A stretch of DNA of 11,622 nucleotides from Clostridia bacterium (GCA_016295665.1 JAEDKS010000068.1:1-11622); one strand, 5' to 3'. Positions 1 through 8,288 are shown, counted from the first letter of the stretch. The notes: generated by a model not told the origin, from the sequence alone. Translations and numbers: made by a program.

Positions 1-462
1 CCCTCCGGGCTGCTGTACTATCCCTATCTGGCAGGCAGCGGCGCGCCCCATCTGAACCCCGCCGCCAGCGGCACGCTGATGGGGCTGCGGGACAGCACCT
101 CCCGGGGCGCCATTATCGCGGGCGTCTATGAGGGGCTCGCGATGGAAACCCGGTATCTGACCGAGACCATGGGCGTAGCGCCGGATGCCCGGCTGTACTG
201 CATGGGCGGCCTGACGCGCCATCCGCGCTATCTGCGGACGCTGTCGGATGTGCTGGGCATGACCGTCGCCGTGCCCTCCCTGGATGAAGGAACGCTCTAT
301 GGCGCGGCGCGGCTGGCAAGCGCCCGGGCGGGCCTCACGGAGCTGCCCGCCCTGCAGGCGGACACGGTGCTGACCCCGAACGCAGCGGCCCATGAGACCT
401 GGACCGAGTTCTACCGCCACCGCTATCTGCCCATGATGAATCAAACGAATATGGAGGAATGA
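1..462 (+). CDS. FGGY-family carbohydrate kinase, C-terminal part (cut by window start)
   Basis: This is the last 153 residues of an FGGY sugar kinase, a cytoplasmic enzyme that phosphorylates a pentose, hexose or polyol with ATP. The reading frame is open from base 1, so the gene begins upstream. Visible family marks are GSGAPH (residues 12-17 of the fragment), the helix containing VYEGLAMETR (42-51), the adenosine-binding segment CMGGLTRHPRYLRTLSDVLG (67-86) and the DEGTLYGAARLA stretch (95-106), which matches the usual E-x-x-x-x-GAA-x-LA motif. The catalytic Asp and the substrate-binding N-terminal domain lie outside the window, so the substrate (xylulose, fuculose, rhamnulose, erythritol and others are all possible) cannot be called. 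It is followed after only 4 bases by a class II aldolase gene whose ribosome binding site sits inside this gene's last codons, suggesting translational coupling and a shared pathway of phosphorylation followed by aldol cleavage or epimerisation. Family call is secure; substrate is unknown. Confidence 0.9.
   Translation, partial: PSGLLYYPYLAGSGAPHLNPAASGTLMGLRDSTSRGAIIAGVYEGLAMETRYLTETMGVAPDARLYCMGGLTRHPRYLRTLSDVLGMTVAVPSLDEGTLYGAARLASARAGLTELPALQADTVLTPNAAAHETWTEFYRHRYLPMMNQTNMEE
453..458 (+). promoter_or_regulatory. ribosome binding site of the class II aldolase gene, inside the kinase gene
   Basis: GGAGGA lies 8 bases before the ATG at 467 and overlaps the last codons of the kinase gene. 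It fixes the aldolase start and suggests that ribosomes finishing the kinase re-initiate on the aldolase. Confidence 0.75.
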
Positions 463-466
463 ACCG

Positions 467-1120
467 ATGGAACTATACGAGGCCGCAAAAGCCCTGATCG
501 AGGCAGGCCGCTGGGTCGCCGAGAAGCGGATGACCTGGGGCAGCGCCGGAAACATCAGCATCCGACTGGATGAAACGCACTTCCTCATTACCGGCAGCGG
601 CACCCGCTTTGACGACCTGCATGAGGACAGCTTCTCGCTCTACGACATGGCAAGCGGCACCTGGACGGGGCGCAAGCCCTCCAAGGAGCTGCCGGTGCAT
701 CTGGCTGCCTATCGTCAGTGCGCCTGGGCCGGCGCGGTGCTCCATGCGTCCCCCTTCTACACGACGCTGGCCGCCGCCAGCGACCTTGCGGTGCGCAACG
801 ACCTGTTCGTGGAGAACATGTACTACCTGCAGCGCATGGCCCGCGTGCCCTACGCCCATCCCGGCAGCGCGCAGCTCACCGAATCCGTGGCGCAGGTGGC
901 AGCCCGGGCCAATGTCATCCTGCTGGAGAACCACGGCGTGCTGCTCTACGACACCACCATCGGCGAGTGCTGTTCCGGGCTGGAGGTGCTGGAAAACAGC
1001 TGCCGGATGTGCCTGGAGGCTGCCCGGGCCGGCGTCAGCCTGACGCCCGTGGCACCGGAGACCGTCTCCGACTTCCTGAATCACTCCGGCTATAAGAAGC
1101 CCCGCGTCTGGCCCGACTGA
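467..1120 (+). CDS. class II aldolase/adducin family protein (FucA/AraD-like) with altered metal motif
   Basis: A 217-residue protein, about the length of L-fuculose-1-phosphate aldolase (FucA) and L-ribulose-5-phosphate 4-epimerase. These zinc enzymes cleave or epimerise sugar phosphates in the cytoplasm. Family marks are GSAGNISIR (25-33), ITGSGTRFDDL (41-51), PSKE with the candidate catalytic Glu74, VPYAHPGSAQL (127-137) and LLENHGVLL (152-160) with metal ligand His156. The usual metal pair HxH reads His93-Ala-Ser95: the codon at 749-751 is TCC, so the second histidine is replaced by serine. FucA uses Glu73, His92, His94 and His155, so the numbering matches almost exactly and only one ligand is lost. 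Activity may therefore be altered, use another ligand, or be absent. The start is set by GGAGGA at 453-458, 8 bases upstream. It lies 4 bases after a sugar kinase gene, so it probably acts on that kinase's product. The family is clear; the exact reaction is not. Confidence 0.88.
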   Translation: MELYEAAKALIEAGRWVAEKRMTWGSAGNISIRLDETHFLITGSGTRFDDLHEDSFSLYDMASGTWTGRKPSKELPVHLAAYRQCAWAGAVLHASPFYTTLAAASDLAVRNDLFVENMYYLQRMARVPYAHPGSAQLTESVAQVAARANVILLENHGVLLYDTTIGECCSGLEVLENSCRMCLEAARAGVSLTPVAPETVSDFLNHSGYKKPRVWPD

Positions 1121-1166
1121 CGCCCGGACCCCGTACATCGTACAGAAGGAAAGGAAGGCGATTCCC

Positions 1167-3272
1167 ATGGCAAGAAAGCCCATCACCCACACCCTGCTTT
1201 CCAGCTACCCCCTGGGCGACATGCGCCTGGATTACCTTGAGGACGACGAGACCGGACTGGTCGGTCTGCGGCTGGTGCCCGAAGCGCTGCACGGGCTGTG
1301 CGTACAGAAGCAGTGCCGCGTGGAGCCGCTGGTGCAGGTCAAGCTGCTGGGCGATGACTACCCGGACGGCTTCGCCAGCGGACGCACCATGCGCGGCGCC
1401 ATCTCCGCCCGCAGGCTGGTCTGGCGCGGTCAGCAGACTGCCGACGGGGACGGCGCGACCTGCATCGAAAGCCGCCTGGAGGACACGGAGCGCCATCTGT
1501 CCTATGTGCATCGCGTTCGCCATCCGGAGGGAGCGCCCTACCTGACCGTGGAAACGGAGGTCACCAATCGGGGCGATTCGCCCGTCACGCTGGAGATGCT
1601 CTCCGGCTTTACCCTGGGCGGTCTGACGCCCTTCGCATCCGATGATGCCCCGGAGACGCTGGCGCTGTACCGCATCCGCTCCAGCTGGGCCGCGGAGGGC
1701 CGGCTGGTGCGAGAGCCCGTGGAGGCGCTGCACATGGAGCCCTCCTGGGCCAACAACTCCGCCGTCTCCGAGCGCTGGGGCCAGGTGGGCTCCATGCCCG
1801 TGCGAAGCTACTTCCCGCTGGTCGCGCTGGAGGATACGGTGCATGGCGTGCTGTGGGGGGCCAAGCTGACCCACGCCTCCTCCTGGCAGCTGGAGGCCGG
1901 ACGGAAGGACAACGGCTTCTTCCTCTCCGGCGGGCTGGCAGACCGGGAGTTCGGGCACTGGATGAAGCAGCTTGCCCCCGGTGAGCGCTTCGCCGCGCCG
2001 GAGGTCATTCTGACGGTCTGCGCGGGCGACGCGGACGAGCTGTGTCAGCGGCTGAACGCCTGCACCGAGGACAGGCTGCAACTTCCCGCCTCCGAGGAGG
2101 CGCTGCCCACGCTGTTCAACGAGTTCTGCACCACCTGGGGCACCCCGCAGGAGGACAGCATCGCCGCCATCGCGGAGAAGCTGAAGGGACTGGGGCTGCG
2201 CTACTTCGTCATCGACGCGGGCTGGTACGCCGAAACGCCCGGCGACTGGTCCATGAACGCCGGCAGCTGGAATCCCTCTCCCTTCCTGTTCACCCGCGGG
2301 CTGGACGACACCCTTGATCGGATCCGCGCCTGCGGCATGGAGCCCGGCATCTGGTTTGAGTTCGAGGTGGCGGGTCGCCACAACCCCTGCTATCAGAAGG
2401 CCGAATGGCTGCTGCACCGGGACGGCATGCCCCTGAGCGTGGGTGCCCGGCGCTTCCTGGATTTCTCCAACCCCGAGGTGCAGGACTATCTGCAGGAGAA
2501 GGTCATCGACTTCCTGCGGGTACACGGCTTCAAGTACATCAAGGTGGACTACAACGACACCATCGGCATGGGCGTGGACGGCTGCGAATCCTTAGGCGAG
2601 GGTCTGCGGCAGCACATCCTGCGGGTGCAGGCCTTCTTCCGGCGCATCCGGGAGCAGCTGCCCGAGGTGGTGGTGGAGGTCTGCTCTTCCGGCGGACACA
2701 GGCTCGTGCCCTCCTTCATGGAGCTGGGCGCCATGGCCTCCTTCTCCGACGCCCATGAGTGCGAGGAGATTCCCGTCATCGCCGCCAATATGCACCGCAT
2801 GATCCTGCCCCGGCAGAGCCAGATCTGGGCCGTGCTGCACAAGCACTTCGACGAGGGCATGCTGTACTACAAGCTGACCGCCGGACTGCTGGGACGGCTG
2901 TGCCTGTCGGGACAGGTGCTGGAATTGAGCGATGCCCAGTGGGCGGTGGTTCGCCGGGTGCTGGACTTCTACGCGAAGGCGGCGCCCGTCATCCGCCGTG
3001 GCTTCTCAAGGCGCTACGGGCCGGAGCTGAGCAGCTGGCGCCATCCGAAGGGCTGGCAGGCCGTCGTCCGGGAGGGCGGGGAGGCCGTGCTCTGCGTGGT
3101 GCACACTTTCCACGAGGCACCGGGGGTCGTGCGCTTCCCCATTCCCGAGGGCTACCGGGTGGCGGAGGGCTGCGCCCGGGATGGCATCGTCTGGGCACAA
3201 ACGGATCGGACAGTGATCGTATCCGGGCTTCGGGAGCTGGACGGCATGGCGCTGCTGCTGGAGCGCGACTGA
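1167..3272 (+). CDS. GH36 family glycoside hydrolase, probable alpha-galactosidase (divergent)
   Basis: A 701-residue enzyme expected to remove terminal alpha-galactosyl (or related alpha-GalNAc) residues by a retaining mechanism. Layout is typical of GH36: a beta-sandwich (about 1-305), a TIM barrel (about 306-610) with FNEFCTTWG (317-325), FVIDAGWY (347-354) and GIWFEFE (394-400), and a C-terminal beta domain. IKVDYND (458-464) supplies the probable nucleophile Asp461. CSSGGHR (506-512) matches the family's CSSGG[GR]R element. The expected acid/base loop, usually close to SDxTD, reads SFSDAHE (525-531), leaving Asp528 as the candidate acid/base. This departs from well-studied GH36 enzymes, so substrate specificity is uncertain. 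No signal peptide is seen (N-terminus MARKPITHT), which implies a cytoplasmic enzyme. AGGAAGG at 1152-1158 sits 8 bases before the ATG. A beta-mannosidase-like gene follows; together they could strip galactose and then mannose from galactomanno-oligosaccharides. Confidence 0.85.
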   Translation: MARKPITHTLLSSYPLGDMRLDYLEDDETGLVGLRLVPEALHGLCVQKQCRVEPLVQVKLLGDDYPDGFASGRTMRGAISARRLVWRGQQTADGDGATCIESRLEDTERHLSYVHRVRHPEGAPYLTVETEVTNRGDSPVTLEMLSGFTLGGLTPFASDDAPETLALYRIRSSWAAEGRLVREPVEALHMEPSWANNSAVSERWGQVGSMPVRSYFPLVALEDTVHGVLWGAKLTHASSWQLEAGRKDNGFFLSGGLADREFGHWMKQLAPGERFAAPEVILTVCAGDADELCQRLNACTEDRLQLPASEEALPTLFNEFCTTWGTPQEDSIAAIAEKLKGLGLRYFVIDAGWYAETPGDWSMNAGSWNPSPFLFTRGLDDTLDRIRACGMEPGIWFEFEVAGRHNPCYQKAEWLLHRDGMPLSVGARRFLDFSNPEVQDYLQEKVIDFLRVHGFKYIKVDYNDTIGMGVDGCESLGEGLRQHILRVQAFFRRIREQLPEVVVEVCSSGGHRLVPSFMELGAMASFSDAHECEEIPVIAANMHRMILPRQSQIWAVLHKHFDEGMLYYKLTAGLLGRLCLSGQVLELSDAQWAVVRRVLDFYAKAAPVIRRGFSRRYGPELSSWRHPKGWQAVVREGGEAVLCVVHTFHEAPGVVRFPIPEGYRVAEGCARDGIVWAQTDRTVIVSGLRELDGMALLLERD

Positions 3273-3324
3273 GCGTACGGTTTCCATAGGAGACAAGCAA
3301 CGAAAGAACAGGAGCTGCCAAACG

Positions 3325-5850
3325 ATGGTTGAGCGTATTTCTCTGAGCGGCTGGGAGATCAGCGGCTATTTTCCCTATGTCCCGCAGCTGGGCATGCAGG
3401 AGCCCGCGCTGGGGCGCAGCATCACCGACTGGATTCCCGCCCGGGTGCCCGGGTCGGTTCACATGGATCTCTGGCGCGCCGGCTGGATTGATGACCCCTA
3501 CTTCGGCATGAACAGCATGCGCTGCGAATGGGTGGAGAACCGCTGGTGGGCCTACCGCACCACCTTCACCGCGCAGCCCGCCCCCGGTCAGCACTGCCAC
3601 CTTCGCTTTCTGGGGCTGGACTACCGCTGCCACATCTACCTGAACGGTCAGCTGCTGCTGATTCACGAGGGCAGCTTCTCCCCGGTGGATCTGGACATCA
3701 CCGGGCAGCTCGCGGCAGAGAATCACCTGCTGATCGTGTTCGAGTCCGCGCCGCAGGAGGACAGTCAGGCGGGGCATGCCTCCCACACCCACACGCAGAA
3801 AAGCCGCTTCTCCTACAAGTGGGACTTTGACACGCGCATGGTGCCCGTGGGCATCTGGGATGACGCCTGGGTGGAGCTGACGGGCCCGGCAACGGTGGAG
3901 CATGTGCGTCTGGTGCCCATGCCCGAGGGAGAGGGCGGACAGGTGACGGTGGAGGCCGACTGTGCCCTGGCGGGCATCAGCGCCTGCGCCATGCGCGTGA
4001 CCGTGCTGGACGGGGAGAGGGTGCTGGCGGAGACTACCGTCCCCTGCGCCGCCCGGGCGGACGGGCTGGCCAGGGCCACCGCCCGCCTGTCCTTGGCGCA
4101 GGTCGAGCGGTGGCAGGTGAACGGCATGGGCGCACAGAAGCTGTACGGCGTTCGCATCGAGCTTCTATGCGGCAGCGATATTTCCCACCGCTGGCAGGGC
4201 CGGATCGGCTTCCGCGACCTGCGCTGGGAGCAGAATGACCGTGCGTCGGAGGGAGCGCTCCCCTACTGCCTGCGGGTCAACGGACGCCGCGTGTACATCC
4301 GGGGCGTGAACCTGACGCCCTTCGACATGCTCATCGGCACCGTGTCCGACGAGCGCTACCGTCGCTTCCTCCGGCAGATTCAGGCGGCGGGCATCAACCT
4401 GGTTCGCGTCAACGGCGTGGGGCTCATCGAGAAGGAACGCTTCTATGACCTGTGCGACGAATACGGCATCCTGGTCTGGCAGGAGTTCATCCAGACCTCC
4501 TCCTCCATGGATCGCACACCGCCCACCACGCCGGATTATCTCTCGCTGCTGCGGGACACCTCCCGTTCGGCGCTGCGGATCAAGCGCAACCACGCCTGCC
4601 TGGCCTGCTGGTGCGGCGGCAACGAGCTGACGGACGCGCCCCATGTGCCCGCCACCGCCGCCAACCCCAACATCGCCTTCCTGCAGCGCCTGGTGGACGA
4701 GGAGGATCCGGGCCGGATGCTATTCCCGGCGTCATCCTCCGGGCCCAGCGAGTTTCTGGAGTTCCACCGGGAGGGCATCAGCCACGACGTTCACGGCCCC
4801 TGGCACTATGTGCCGGAGGAGCACTACGCGCTGTTCAATCAGTCCGACAGCCTGCTGCACGGCGAGCTGGGCGCGGAGGGCATGACCTGCGTGGGCTCGC
4901 TGAAGCGCTTCCTGTCCCCCGCCGATCTGACGGTCACCAACATGCAGGAGAATCTGGTCTGGCGGCATCACGGCGACTGGTGGGACACCTGGGCGCGGGA
5001 TCGCGGACTGGTCGGTAAGCTGCCCGATCTGGACACCTTCACACGCATCAGCCAGCTGTTCCAGTGGGAGGGCATCCGCTACGCCCTCGTGTCCAATCGG
5101 CAGCGGAAGTTCCACAACAGCGGCAGCATCATGTGGGCCTACAACGAGCCCTACCCCAACGTGTCCAACACCTGTCTGGTGGATTACTACGGCGTCCCCA
5201 AGCTGTCCTACTACGCGGCGCAGGAGGCGTATCGCCCCCTCCTGATGTCCCTGCGCTACGACGGGCAGGTCTTTACCCCGGGTGAGACGCTCCGGGCCAC
5301 CGTATGGCTAAACAGCGGCCTGTCCCAGACCACGGAGGTGCCGTGGCGTTTCACGCTCCACGCCCTGACGGGCGAGGTGCTCTCCGCCGCGCAGGGCTGT
5401 GCCCGGATTCCCGGTGACAGTGCGGCGGCGGTGGGCGAAATCGCCGTGCCTGTGCAGGATGACTTCCCCGAGGTGCTGCTGGGCCGGCTGACCTACGGCG
5501 GCACGGAAACGCAGGTCAGCGAGTACCTGTTCTCCACGCGCCGCGACACGCCCTTCGCGGCCCTGGTGCGCCCCATGGACGTTCAGCTGTCCTGGCAGGA
5601 GCTGCCCGGCACCCGCAGCACGACCGACGAGTGGGAGGAAACCAGCTGGCGGGTGGTCAATCGCGGCACCGAGGCGGCGCTGCTTGTGTACCCGGAGCTG
5701 CCGGAGGAGGGCGAGTTTATCCAGTCGATGGACGGTGTGCCCTGCCTGCTGCCCGGCGAGGAGCGGCTGCTCCGCGTGGTCAGCTGGAGCGGCAGCCGAG
5801 CGTGGGCGTCGCTGCGCTTCCGCAGCATCGCGGGCGCGGAAAAGGAGTGA
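3325..5850 (+). CDS. GH2 family glycoside hydrolase, probable beta-mannosidase
   Basis: An 841-residue GH2 enzyme closest in pattern to beta-mannosidases, which release terminal beta-mannose from the non-reducing end. The N-terminal sugar-binding domain carries PARVPGSVHMDLWRAGWIDD (38-57) and WVENRWWAYRTTF (69-81), hallmarks of the mannosidase branch. An Ig-like domain spans about 190-305, the catalytic barrel about 305-640, and C-terminal beta domains complete the protein. Barrel motifs are RGVNLTPFD (326-334), INLVRVNGVGLIEKERFYDL (357-376), WCGGNE (429-434) with probable acid/base Glu434, and HGELGAEG (512-519) with probable nucleophile Glu514. MWAYNEPYPNVSN (603-615) and VDYYGVPKLSYYA (619-631) are also family-typical. 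No signal peptide is visible, so it is probably cytoplasmic. AGGAG at 3310-3314 lies 10 bases before the ATG. The stop falls 4 bases before the alpha-mannosidase start. Other GH2 activities of this branch, such as endo-beta-mannosidase or exo-beta-glucosaminidase, cannot be excluded. Confidence 0.88.
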   Translation: MVERISLSGWEISGYFPYVPQLGMQEPALGRSITDWIPARVPGSVHMDLWRAGWIDDPYFGMNSMRCEWVENRWWAYRTTFTAQPAPGQHCHLRFLGLDYRCHIYLNGQLLLIHEGSFSPVDLDITGQLAAENHLLIVFESAPQEDSQAGHASHTHTQKSRFSYKWDFDTRMVPVGIWDDAWVELTGPATVEHVRLVPMPEGEGGQVTVEADCALAGISACAMRVTVLDGERVLAETTVPCAARADGLARATARLSLAQVERWQVNGMGAQKLYGVRIELLCGSDISHRWQGRIGFRDLRWEQNDRASEGALPYCLRVNGRRVYIRGVNLTPFDMLIGTVSDERYRRFLRQIQAAGINLVRVNGVGLIEKERFYDLCDEYGILVWQEFIQTSSSMDRTPPTTPDYLSLLRDTSRSALRIKRNHACLACWCGGNELTDAPHVPATAANPNIAFLQRLVDEEDPGRMLFPASSSGPSEFLEFHREGISHDVHGPWHYVPEEHYALFNQSDSLLHGELGAEGMTCVGSLKRFLSPADLTVTNMQENLVWRHHGDWWDTWARDRGLVGKLPDLDTFTRISQLFQWEGIRYALVSNRQRKFHNSGSIMWAYNEPYPNVSNTCLVDYYGVPKLSYYAAQEAYRPLLMSLRYDGQVFTPGETLRATVWLNSGLSQTTEVPWRFTLHALTGEVLSAAQGCARIPGDSAAAVGEIAVPVQDDFPEVLLGRLTYGGTETQVSEYLFSTRRDTPFAALVRPMDVQLSWQELPGTRSTTDEWEETSWRVVNRGTEAALLVYPELPEEGEFIQSMDGVPCLLPGEERLLRVVSWSGSRAWASLRFRSIAGAEKE
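5840..5847 (+). promoter_or_regulatory. ribosome binding site that decides the alpha-mannosidase start
   Basis: AAAAGGAG lies 7 bases before the ATG at 5855 and overlaps the end of the GH2 gene. It supports the short mannosidase start over the in-frame ATG at 5684, which lies within the GH2 coding region. Confidence 0.75.
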
Positions 5851-5854
5851 GACC

Positions 5855-8266
5855 ATGGCGCACAAGACGCTGCATATGATCGGCAACTCCCACATCGACC
5901 CGGTCTGGTTCTGGGTGTGGGAGGAGGGCATGCAGGAGGTGCATGCCACCCTCCGCTCGGCGCTGGACAGGATGAAGGAGTTCCCGGACTTCCATTTCAC
6001 CGCGACCTCCGCCGCCTTCTTCGTGTACCTGGAGCGCATCGACCCGGGTCTGCTGGAGGAAATCCGCCAGCGGGTGCGGGAGGGACGCTTCGAGCTGACC
6101 GGCGGCTGGTGGATTGAGCCGGACTGCAACCTGCCCTGCGGCGAGGCCTTTGCCCGACAGGCGCTCTATGGACAGGCCGCCCTTCAGCGGCTTTTCGGGC
6201 AGCGGGCCACCATCGGCTCCAACGTGGATTCCTTCGGGCACAGCCCCCAGCTGCCGCAGATTCTTCGGCTCGGCGGGCTGGAAGGGTATGTGCTCATGCG
6301 GCCCAATGTCAGCGTCTCGCCCCGGGAGCTGGTAGCCGGAAGAAGCCCCGTCTTTGTCTGGCAGGGGCTGGACGGCACCGGCATCACCACCGTCAGCCTG
6401 CCCGGCGAGTACACCACCTGGTTCTACGACGCGACCCGGGAAAACATCCAGCGGACGCTGGATGCCATGGGCACGCTGACTGCGCTGCCCTGCTGCTACG
6501 GCGTGGGCAATCACGGCGGCGGGCCCACCGTCGCTAACATCCGTGCGGTGGAGCAGCTGCGCGAGACGTTCCCGGACACGGAGCTGCGCTTCTCCACCTA
6601 CGGGGCCTTCTTTGACGCGCTGCGCCGCGACCGCCCCGACCTGCCCACGACCGCCGCCTATCTGGATCACATCAACGCCGGCTGCTACAGCGCGGATCAC
6701 CTGCTGAAGCAGGCCGTGCGTCAGGCGGAGGGGGCGCTGCTGCGGGCCGAGAAGCTGCAGGTCATGGCCCGGCTGCTAAGCGCGGAGGGCGCCTGGCAGG
6801 ACACGGGGGCCCTCTGGCAGCGGCTGCTGTTCAACCAGTTCCACGACACCCTGGGCGGCACCATCATCGAGGAGGCGCACACGGACGCCCTGAATGACGT
6901 GCGCGGCGTGACCCACGAGGCGGGCGTCATCGCCAACCTGGCGATGCAAGCCATTGTTGCCTCGCTCCGCATGCCCGGAAAGGGCGTGCCCATCCTGCTG
7001 TTCAACCTGTCCCCGGAGCCCTGGGAGGGCGTGGCGGAGGTGGAGCTGAACTGGTTCTGCAACAACGACCTGCGCCTGACGGACGATAGCGGGCAGGAGG
7101 TGCCCTACGTCCGGGTCAAGCAGTCCTGCACCATGGTCTGGCTCCATCTGGGCGGTCGGCGGAAAATCCTGTTCCGGGCGCGCATCCCCGCCTTCGGAGT
7201 CGCGGTGTACTACGCGGACGATCAGGAGAGCCATCTGCGGCTGCCCACCGCTCACGAGGGGGACGCCCATGTGCTGGACAACGGGCTGGTCTCCCTGCGC
7301 CTTGACGAGGCGGGACAGCCCGTCAGCCTGCGGGACGCGACCTCCGGCTACGAGGCCCTGACAGGCCCCTGCGCCTTCTCCGTCTGGCAGGACGACCGGG
7401 ATCCCTGGGGCGGCAACGGGCACAGCTTCCAGCCCGATGACCGGACGCTGGTCACGGACAGCGTGGACTGCGTGGAGCGGAGCGACCTGCGGCAGGTGCT
7501 GCGCGTCCGTCAGCACGGTGAGGGGCTTCGTATCGAAACCCACTACACGCTGCTTGCCGGGGAGCGCTCCGTGCGGATGGACTGCCGGGTGAGCTGGGCG
7601 CTCCCCTGGCATCAGCTGCGATTTGTCCTGCCCACGGGTGCATCATACCACACAAGCGAGTGCCCCTACGGCGTCATGCGCCACGAGGGCGACGACGATG
7701 AGCTGTTCATGCAGCGATTCCTGGATGCCGCGAAGCCGGATGGACGCGGGCTTGCGATCACGAATGATGGCATCTACGGCTTCCAGCCGAGGGCGGGCGC
7801 CACAGAGCTGCTGCTGCTTCGCAGTCCCATCTATGCCCAGGGCGCTGACCGCAGCCTGTGGCAGCACGACTATGACACCTACCACTATCTGGATATGGGG
7901 GAGCATGCCTTCTCCCTGACCCTGACGCCCCACGGGGCTCCCCTGCCCCCGCATGCGCTGTACCGCCTCGCGGAGCGCCACGAGCAGGGCACCCTGTACC
8001 TGGTGGGCGGCATGACCGACCGGCGGGGCCAGCGGGAGCTGCCGGCGCTGCGCATCTCCAGCCCCGCCGTGCGCATCGGTGCCGCCAAGCGCGCCGAGCG
8101 CTCGGAGGCGATCATGCTGCGACTGCACGAAACCGACGGCGTGCCCGTCACCGTGCGCCTGTCCCTGGGCGACAGCCAGTGGACGCTTTCGTTCCACCCC
8201 TTCGAAATCAAGACGCTGCTGCTGGAGGGCGGTCAGCTTCGTGAGACGAACTTTCTGGAGGACTGA
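5855..8266 (+). CDS. GH38 family alpha-mannosidase
   Basis: An 803-residue zinc-dependent retaining GH38 enzyme that removes alpha-linked mannose. The N-terminal metal motif is GNSHIDPVW (10-18), with His13 and Asp15. VDSFGHSPQLPQIL (124-137) contains the nucleophile and metal ligand Asp125. FNQFHDTLGG (326-335) supplies His330. GVGNHGGGPT (216-225) is another conserved substrate-side loop. A helical segment (about 265-365) and large C-terminal beta domains ending in PFEIKTLLLEGG fit the family, as does the length. The frame stays open upstream to an ATG at 5684, but that part lies inside the GH2 gene and lacks homology; the start at 5855 puts the zinc motif near residue 10, as is normal, and has AAAAGGAG 7 bases upstream. 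No signal peptide is seen. The 4-base gap to the beta-mannosidase gene suggests coupled translation. Mannosylglycerate-type hydrolase activity (MngB-like, also GH38) is an alternative that the sequence does not settle. Confidence 0.92.
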   Translation: MAHKTLHMIGNSHIDPVWFWVWEEGMQEVHATLRSALDRMKEFPDFHFTATSAAFFVYLERIDPGLLEEIRQRVREGRFELTGGWWIEPDCNLPCGEAFARQALYGQAALQRLFGQRATIGSNVDSFGHSPQLPQILRLGGLEGYVLMRPNVSVSPRELVAGRSPVFVWQGLDGTGITTVSLPGEYTTWFYDATRENIQRTLDAMGTLTALPCCYGVGNHGGGPTVANIRAVEQLRETFPDTELRFSTYGAFFDALRRDRPDLPTTAAYLDHINAGCYSADHLLKQAVRQAEGALLRAEKLQVMARLLSAEGAWQDTGALWQRLLFNQFHDTLGGTIIEEAHTDALNDVRGVTHEAGVIANLAMQAIVASLRMPGKGVPILLFNLSPEPWEGVAEVELNWFCNNDLRLTDDSGQEVPYVRVKQSCTMVWLHLGGRRKILFRARIPAFGVAVYYADDQESHLRLPTAHEGDAHVLDNGLVSLRLDEAGQPVSLRDATSGYEALTGPCAFSVWQDDRDPWGGNGHSFQPDDRTLVTDSVDCVERSDLRQVLRVRQHGEGLRIETHYTLLAGERSVRMDCRVSWALPWHQLRFVLPTGASYHTSECPYGVMRHEGDDDELFMQRFLDAAKPDGRGLAITNDGIYGFQPRAGATELLLLRSPIYAQGADRSLWQHDYDTYHYLDMGEHAFSLTLTPHGAPLPPHALYRLAERHEQGTLYLVGGMTDRRGQRELPALRISSPAVRIGAAKRAERSEAIMLRLHETDGVPVTVRLSLGDSQWTLSFHPFEIKTLLLEGGQLRETNFLED

Positions 8267-8271
8267 ATGTG

Positions 8272-8278
8272 AAAGGAG
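8272..8278 (+). promoter_or_regulatory. ribosome binding site of the metallo-hydrolase gene
   Basis: AAAGGAG sits 10 bases before the ATG at 8289 and 13 before the in-frame ATG at 8292. The first ATG is preferred on spacing; the two differ by one residue. Confidence 0.65.
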
Positions 8279-8288
8279 CTGCTGCACC

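Noticed and set aside
1132..1143. GTAC-ATC-GTAC as a hairpin or regulator dyad on its own
   Set aside because: A 4-base stem with a 3-base loop is too weak to call as a structure; it is kept only as part of the recurring CGTAC observation.
1035..2525. 496-codon open frame on the minus strand
   Set aside because: It is opposite the GH36 gene, which has clear catalytic motifs; the translation is composition-biased and matches no family I recognise.
3288..3292. AGGAG in the gap before the GH2 gene, suggesting a tiny extra gene
   Set aside because: No ATG, GTG or TTG at proper spacing opens a plausible small frame; the better-placed AGGAG at 3310-3314 serves the GH2 start.
5684..5854. Upstream extension of the alpha-mannosidase by 57 codons
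   Set aside because: It overlaps the GH2 gene in another frame, reads as Arg/Cys/Ser-rich sequence, and would move the zinc motif away from its usual position near the N-terminus; the ATG at 5855 has a good ribosome binding site.
8079..8288. Upstream extension of the metallo-hydrolase by 70 codons
   Set aside because: It lies within the mannosidase coding region in another frame, and its translation is Cys/Arg/Ser-rich without similarity to the family.
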